From Eutypa lata (lineage: Eukaryota; Ascomycota; Sordariomycetes; Xylariales; Diatrypaceae), in contig JAKULF010000011.1 of the NCBI GenBank assembly GCA_022661535.1, positions 1,178,001 to 1,242,000 on the forward strand: a DNA stretch of 64,000 nucleotides. The letters are read 5' to 3'. Below the pieces are notes generated by a model. The model had not been told where the DNA came from. It made no database searches and saw only the letters and a list, made by a program, of their open reading frames with translations. Below are positions 58,842-64,000 of this stretch, piece after piece. Made by a program: the position numbers and the translations under genes. Each line of letters opens with the position of its first letter. The first letter of the stretch is position 1.

Positions 58842-60788
58842 CTGACTTCTTGAGGACGAGTCGCCTTACATGGATGGAGAGGATTTCAATTAAGGAGACT
58901 GGTGGCAGCATAATGGCCGAGCCCGGTGGTATTGAATACAACAGGAGGAGGCGGCACAGTACTGGACTTCGTCGCTTGGCTTTCTTCAGCACATGGCACA
59001 TCCACAGCCTACTTACCCTCAGGGTCCCCCCCCAGGTTTCCTTGGCATGTGAAGCTTGCGTGTTTCTGCCTTAGAATTGAGCTCGTGAAGGATTCACTTT
59101 GCAAGGTTACGGCATAAGCGAAGAACAAAGGGCCAATAGACTCGAAGCAGATCTATCTCTCTGCCTAGTGTTACAACTAAACCACATCATCTCAGTCATC
59201 CCGGTCTGGGTAAACACTAAGATTTTCAGCTGTTGGCTGAACGATCGGTAGGGCACTTCTATTATCCCGAATAGGATTGAGTGTAAATATTGGGTCTCAC
59301 TGCTCTTACACTACTGGTTGATGTTGAAGCAACGATGTTGGTAATCGCTGGATGAGGCTATGTTTCTTAGTTATGTGGTTGCAGCGAACGTTCTTGGTAG
59401 CTTAAGTACGCAGCTAACAACGGGGACATGATAAGCTTTCGCTTACGAAAAACAAGCATTAAAGGAGCTCGACAATGCAAACAAAATCTTCTCCCGTGTT
59501 TGATCAAAGATAGAGAAGAAAATTAAGACTCCGGACTAGACGGACTATACAGTAGGTGGTGAAGTTGACATATTTCCCGGACCCGAAGTTGGGCTTATTC
59601 TTCTCATACCGCATCATTTTATTGGATCTTACGACCCCAAAAAGCCCGGATAATGTATCAAGATACTTACTACCAAGTTAAGTAGTGTGATGTCGATATA
59701 GGTAACCTGCCATAATGCCGGCGCCTTATTGGTGGCGTATGCTGTAAAGCTGCGGCAAAGAAAGTGTAGTAGTAACTTAAAGGCTTACGGGATGAAATAG
59801 TCAAGTGCTTAGCTAAATTGGCAAAGCTTAAAAATAATCTTGGCTGTCAAGGGGGAATATAGTACTATGCACTCGAGGGAATTCCCCCACATCCCAAGTG
59901 AAACGTCATCCCAATAGTTAGGTGTTACTAACTGCTTATCCCAACGCCCCGAGTCGCCAACCAACCATAGAATACGTGTGATTTCCACACCATGATTTCC
60001 AACTACCTCGTAACACACCATATTTCGTGGAGTATGAGGGGTAGGAATGATTGAATAAACTACCTTGTGTGGGGCTGATATTTACGGGAGATGCAGTAGG
60101 TGATATCCGGAGAGATAAAAATATCTACCTATCGTCGTTGGTTTATCCTTACCTAGTCAGGTAGGCAAATAGCAGATCACACACGTAGTATTTATCGATA
60201 GTTAATGAGATTTACTAGGTATTCGAGCAGCAGTTCAATCTTGGTAACTACTTGCACCAACCGCCTGTACCGCCTCATATACCACCACTTATTGGCCTAC
60301 ATGTTCTACCTCGACCCCAACATCCTTTGTAGACCCTTGTGCTGCAGCATTACCGGAAAGGGCACCAGCCCACTTTCGTGTACTTTTCTACTGTAAGCTA
60401 AAGACGTGATTGGTCTTGAAAAAAGTTCGTTTAAGTCGCCGGCCTGTCAGGAGGGTACGTAGGTAGGGATTTTGAAGGATTTACGCCGCTGCTAATCAAC
60501 GGTATGTTAATGACTCCTATCTAGGTATTGCTCCAACACCAGTTCACAAGGATATTAACCGTTACGTAGACTGGCATGACAAAATATAACCGGTTTATCG
60601 GTGCGTCGACAAGGTAGACTTTCTAACTCCCTCATAGGTCTGATACCTAAATTTGAGCTATCCTTTCTTCATGACTTTGAAGTTCATTACTTAGCGTTCT
60701 TGCTAAGTAACTTGCTTGGCTGGGCGTTTTCTCCGGATTGCATTCTACATCGTCTCATTTGTGTTGCTCTACCTGATATCCGAACACT
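58842..60788. other. Intergenic region, no supported gene
   Basis: Short frames at 58850-59117 (plus) and 59809-60021 (minus) show no domain. The sequence is ordinary and includes a few TACCTAGG-type motifs (for example near 60125 and 60155). It includes the promoter of the efflux pump gene. Confidence 0.4.
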
Positions 60789-63671
60789 ATGGCCTCCGCA
60801 GAGCCCCAGACCCGTAACAACGCCGCCCTCAACACGCAGCCTTTTACCCGTAGTTTAATCCACCGAACGGCCCATTCAGCCGTTGTGGCAGAGGAGGATG
60901 GAGTGGCAGAAATTCCACCAGACGTTCAACCAAACGCTGAGGGGGCCGCCCAGCTTGAAGGATTTCGGCTTTATGCTGTCGCCATCGGAGTATTCTTCGG
61001 TTCGCTAATGATGTCTATGGACATCTCCATCATCGGGACGGTAAGCACCGATTCTTTTCGTATCATGGTAGAGATGTGAAATAAGAGTAGAACAACAGTT
61101 TTGCTGACTCGTTCTTGGCCAGGCCATTCCATCAATCCTCTCCGAATTTGGTGACATATCGCAGCTAGCATGGTACCCTGCTGCATACACTTTCGCGGGC
61201 TGTGCCTTGACCCCACTAGCTGGGAAGATGGCTGCTGTCTTACCCCTGGATCGCGTCTACCTCTCATTCTCGGGAATTTTCCTAGTCGGTAGCATCGTGT
61301 GCAGCTGGGCCCCTAGCAGTAACGCATTGTGAGCAGGCCCTGAATTTCTCTGCTCCTCTACCTCGTTCGACATCATATCACGAACCCGATCAGAAGAAAT
61401 AAATGCAGATGACTTCTAGATGCATACTCTTTTCATTCAACGTGAGTATTAAGCAATGCTGACTGTGACCCTAAAAGCATTGCTGGCCGAGCTGTCGCTG
61501 GCGTTGGGGCTGCTGGCGTCGCGAGCAGTGGCATGACAATTCTCGTCACTATTTCGTCGTTCAAGACGAAGACGCTTCTGGTGGGAATTGCCGTCGCCTG
61601 TTTTGGAATAGGTCTAGTCCTCGGCCCCGTCCTAGGCGGAGTGTAAGTAGCCTTTACTGCCACTGCTAACAAAACTATTTTCCTTCGTGTAATTATGCTA
61701 GCTCCGATAATTCGATCTAGATTATGCTAATTGATGATACCATAGGTTCACCGAACGTTTAACATGGCGATGGTGTTTCTGGTATGTAACATTCGTTTCT
61801 TTTTCTTCAATCTCATTACCCTCCCGATAATAGATCATGTAATTGCCTTCAGCCAAACATACCCCTATTCAGGGTCGCGTCGTGCCTCTTGAATGAAATC
61901 TATGGAATATCTATCGTGATCCAAATCTCCTCTCTATATTTATACAATCAGGAAACTAAACATTCATAGGATCAATCTTCCCTTCGTTGCTGTTACCCTT
62001 GCTGTCATTTTCCTCTTTTTCAAACCTCCTCGGAAGCCCCAACGAAGCATCGTTACCACCATCCTGAGTCTAGACTTGCTCGGATGCGTCATATTTGTCG
62101 GGGCTGTCTTCATGCTGCTCCTTGCTATGCAACAAGGGGGTCAGAACAATCCCTGGAATTCGGCGACCATCATTGGTCTCTTCGTTGGTGCTGGCGTGAC
62201 AATGATTTTATTTGTGGTATGGGAGTGGCACAAAGGGGACGATGCTATGATCCCCGGACGGGTGACTACGAGACGAACCGTGATGTTCACTTGCTTGTTC
62301 GTATTCTTCCACATGGGGTCTCTGACTATCTCGACATATTATCTCCCCGAATGGTTCCAAGTGGTCGAGGGTGTCGACCCTCTTCAAAGTGGTGTCCGTA
62401 TGCTGCCAACGGTCATCACGCAAATAATAGCGACGTCTGTTGCTAGTCGCCTAGGTGAGTTCCATACCAATCAAATTGAAGTAAAGGGGAAAGGCTAACG
62501 TATGTATGCAGCCTGGAGATTTAAGTACTATAACATCTGGTTCTTCCTTGCGCCAATTTTCATGGTCACTTCTAGTGTTCTATTGTTGCAGTTAGAGCTA
62601 CTTACTAAGCTCTCGGAGCAGGGTAAACTTATATCCGGGGCTCCTATAATATATATAGATCTTCCTAGTCACCTATCCTTAGTTCTAGAGCTCCCCAGAC
62701 AAAATTCACACTACGCTTTATGCCATACCCTGCTCCTAAATCAGTCTGTACGTGATATCTATAGTAAGTATTTCCTCGGTTCCTTTTTCTCTCCTTTCCC
62801 TTCGTAGCTATCTCCAGTGGTTGTTGTGGTTTGAAGGCCAATGTTCAGAATAAAACCCCCGAAACATCTTCTAGATCATCCTAGGATAACCGTTAAGAAG
62901 CAATTGCTAACTCCAGATATTTCAGTACGACATTCACTGCGTTTGGCACCCCTGAAGGTCACTGGATTGGGTTTCAGATAATACAGGGAGTTGGCGCTGG
63001 TTTCGGTATGCAGATGTCATCTCTTACCGTCCAGCTCGAATTAATGGACACTCCCGACCTTGTTCCCGTCGGAATTTCGCTAGTCACGTTCATGCAGTTC
63101 TTAGGGTCTTCGGTGCTCCAAGTTATTGCCGGGACCGTATTCAACAATCAGCTGTTTCAACAATTGTTGACGCATGCTGGACTTACCGTCTCTCAGGCCC
63201 GTGTAATGCTAGCGGGCGAGATTAACAACGTACGAAACATCGCTGAAGATAACTTTCCGGGAAAACTCAATCTCATCCTAGAGTCATATAATGCGGCTAT
63301 TACTGGAGTATTTGTATGTTCCCCATATTCATTATCTGTATCAGCATTAAAGAGTAGATGGGAATCATTATACTAACACAAATGCTCTGTAGTTCGTTCC
63401 AATTGCTGGCACGGCGCTAGCATTCTTTCTAGCTTTCGGCATTAAGTGGAATAGAATCCCAGATTCAGATGAGGCCATGGACAACTCCCAAGCCCCAGAA
63501 GCCAATCCAGAGGGAGGTCGGGCATCGCCGGTCTCATGGAGAGGATGCGGAATAGCTCTCAAGGATTTACCGTCATGGGACCGGATGAACCAACGTGAAC
63601 CTTCGACTGCACCTTCTACGGACTATGAAGGCCATGATGGGATAGAGGCTCGTAGTCATACTCCAGTATAG
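60789..63671 (+). CDS. DHA2-type MFS efflux transporter (14 helices)
   Basis: Eight exons (60789-61040, 61123-61328, 61478-61642, 61746-61781, 61970-62454, 62512-62590, 62917-63313, 63393-63671) join in frame to about 632 residues. Most introns are 57-188 bp; the sixth is 326 bp and its donor (GTTAGA) is less certain. Motifs are those of the drug:H+ antiporter-2 family: MMSMDISIIGT at the first helix, AWYPAAYTFAGCALTPLAGKM, IAGRAVAGVGAAG, and [23 protein letters not shown]. The second half contains GVRMLPTVITQIIATSVASRL, WIGFQIIQGVGAGFGMQMSS and a charged C-terminus. These pumps export toxins, drugs or cluster products across the plasma membrane. It is apparently intact although the nearby PKS is dead. 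Confidence 0.87.
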
Positions 63672-64000
63672 TCCAGTATTATACAGCCTTGGACTGCTAG
63701 ATTTCTTGATAGATTTATAATCGAAATATAGTCGCAGCTCCACCTAGGTGCTACCACTTACTTCACTGTCTCAATATAGCACTGTCATTATATTGATAAT
63801 GAATTGCGAGTTCAAAATTTCCTCAATGCCAGCCCTCCATTAGATCCACCCTTTTATCAAATTCCTTCCAACAAAATACGGTTTAACGACTCGGATAAAT
63901 TAATTTCATCGCATTGAAATCCACGTGGTTACAAACAAATAACATTAACAAGTGACTACTAAATACCTATATAGGGAGACAGAGTTAACCGGAGGCTTGT
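63672..64000. other. 3' flank of the efflux gene, no gene
   Basis: Ordinary sequence runs to the edge of the window and includes the efflux gene's 3' end. Nothing else was seen. Confidence 0.35.

Noticed and set aside
59809..60021. 70-codon minus-strand frame
   Set aside because: No domain or splice continuation; treated as chance.

Overview
This window looks like nuclear DNA of a filamentous ascomycete (Pezizomycotina, probably Sordariomycetes). The evidence is short GT...AG introns of about 50-120 bp with CTNAC-type branch sites, an NRC-2-type kinase, HET-domain genes, a GH6 cellulase, polyketide synthase remains, and AT-rich blocks that look mutated by RIP (repeat-induced point mutation). 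The many TACCTAGGTA-like motifs between genes hint at Xylariales, but that is only an inference.

Layout. 1-1640 is an AT-rich, gene-free block. 1.9-14.6 kb holds a C2H2/AT-hook protein, an AGC kinase (nrc-2/FPK1 type), a large membrane protein and a secreted GH6 cellulase. 15.4-39 kb carries an orphan four-exon gene, a 1474-residue HET protein with a split HET domain, an acidic nuclear-type protein, a SYLF (Ysc84-like) protein, a second HET protein, a 94-residue secreted protein, a GNAT acetyltransferase, a cysteine-rich GPI-type gene interrupted by one stop codon, an MFS transporter and a 1068-residue protein with a fungal incompatibility-like N-terminus. 39.0-48.4 kb is a second AT-rich block. 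It contains a RIP-mutated Ty1/copia LTR retrotransposon (41145-48365, coding on the minus strand) with 215-bp LTRs and a target-site duplication, and next to it an inverted-repeat unit. 49.2-55.7 kb holds two decayed genes: an NTF2/SnoaL-like pseudogene and the 3' part of a highly reducing polyketide synthase (DH-MT-KR-ACP, with KS and AT missing). 57-64 kb has a BTB/POZ gene, a relic of a Zn2Cys6 regulator and an intact DHA2-type MFS efflux gene.

How they fit together. The right-hand 16 kb reads as a dying secondary-metabolite cluster (PKS, small NTF2-like enzyme, Zn2Cys6 regulator, efflux pump) beside a RIP-mutated retrotransposon. The stop codons in the PKS relic are of the kind RIP makes, which suggests mutation leaking from the repeat. 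The 17-39 kb stretch groups proteins of the HET / non-self recognition type with small secreted or surface proteins. Exon joins were chosen by reading frame, splice-site motifs and protein continuity; no transcript or database evidence was available.
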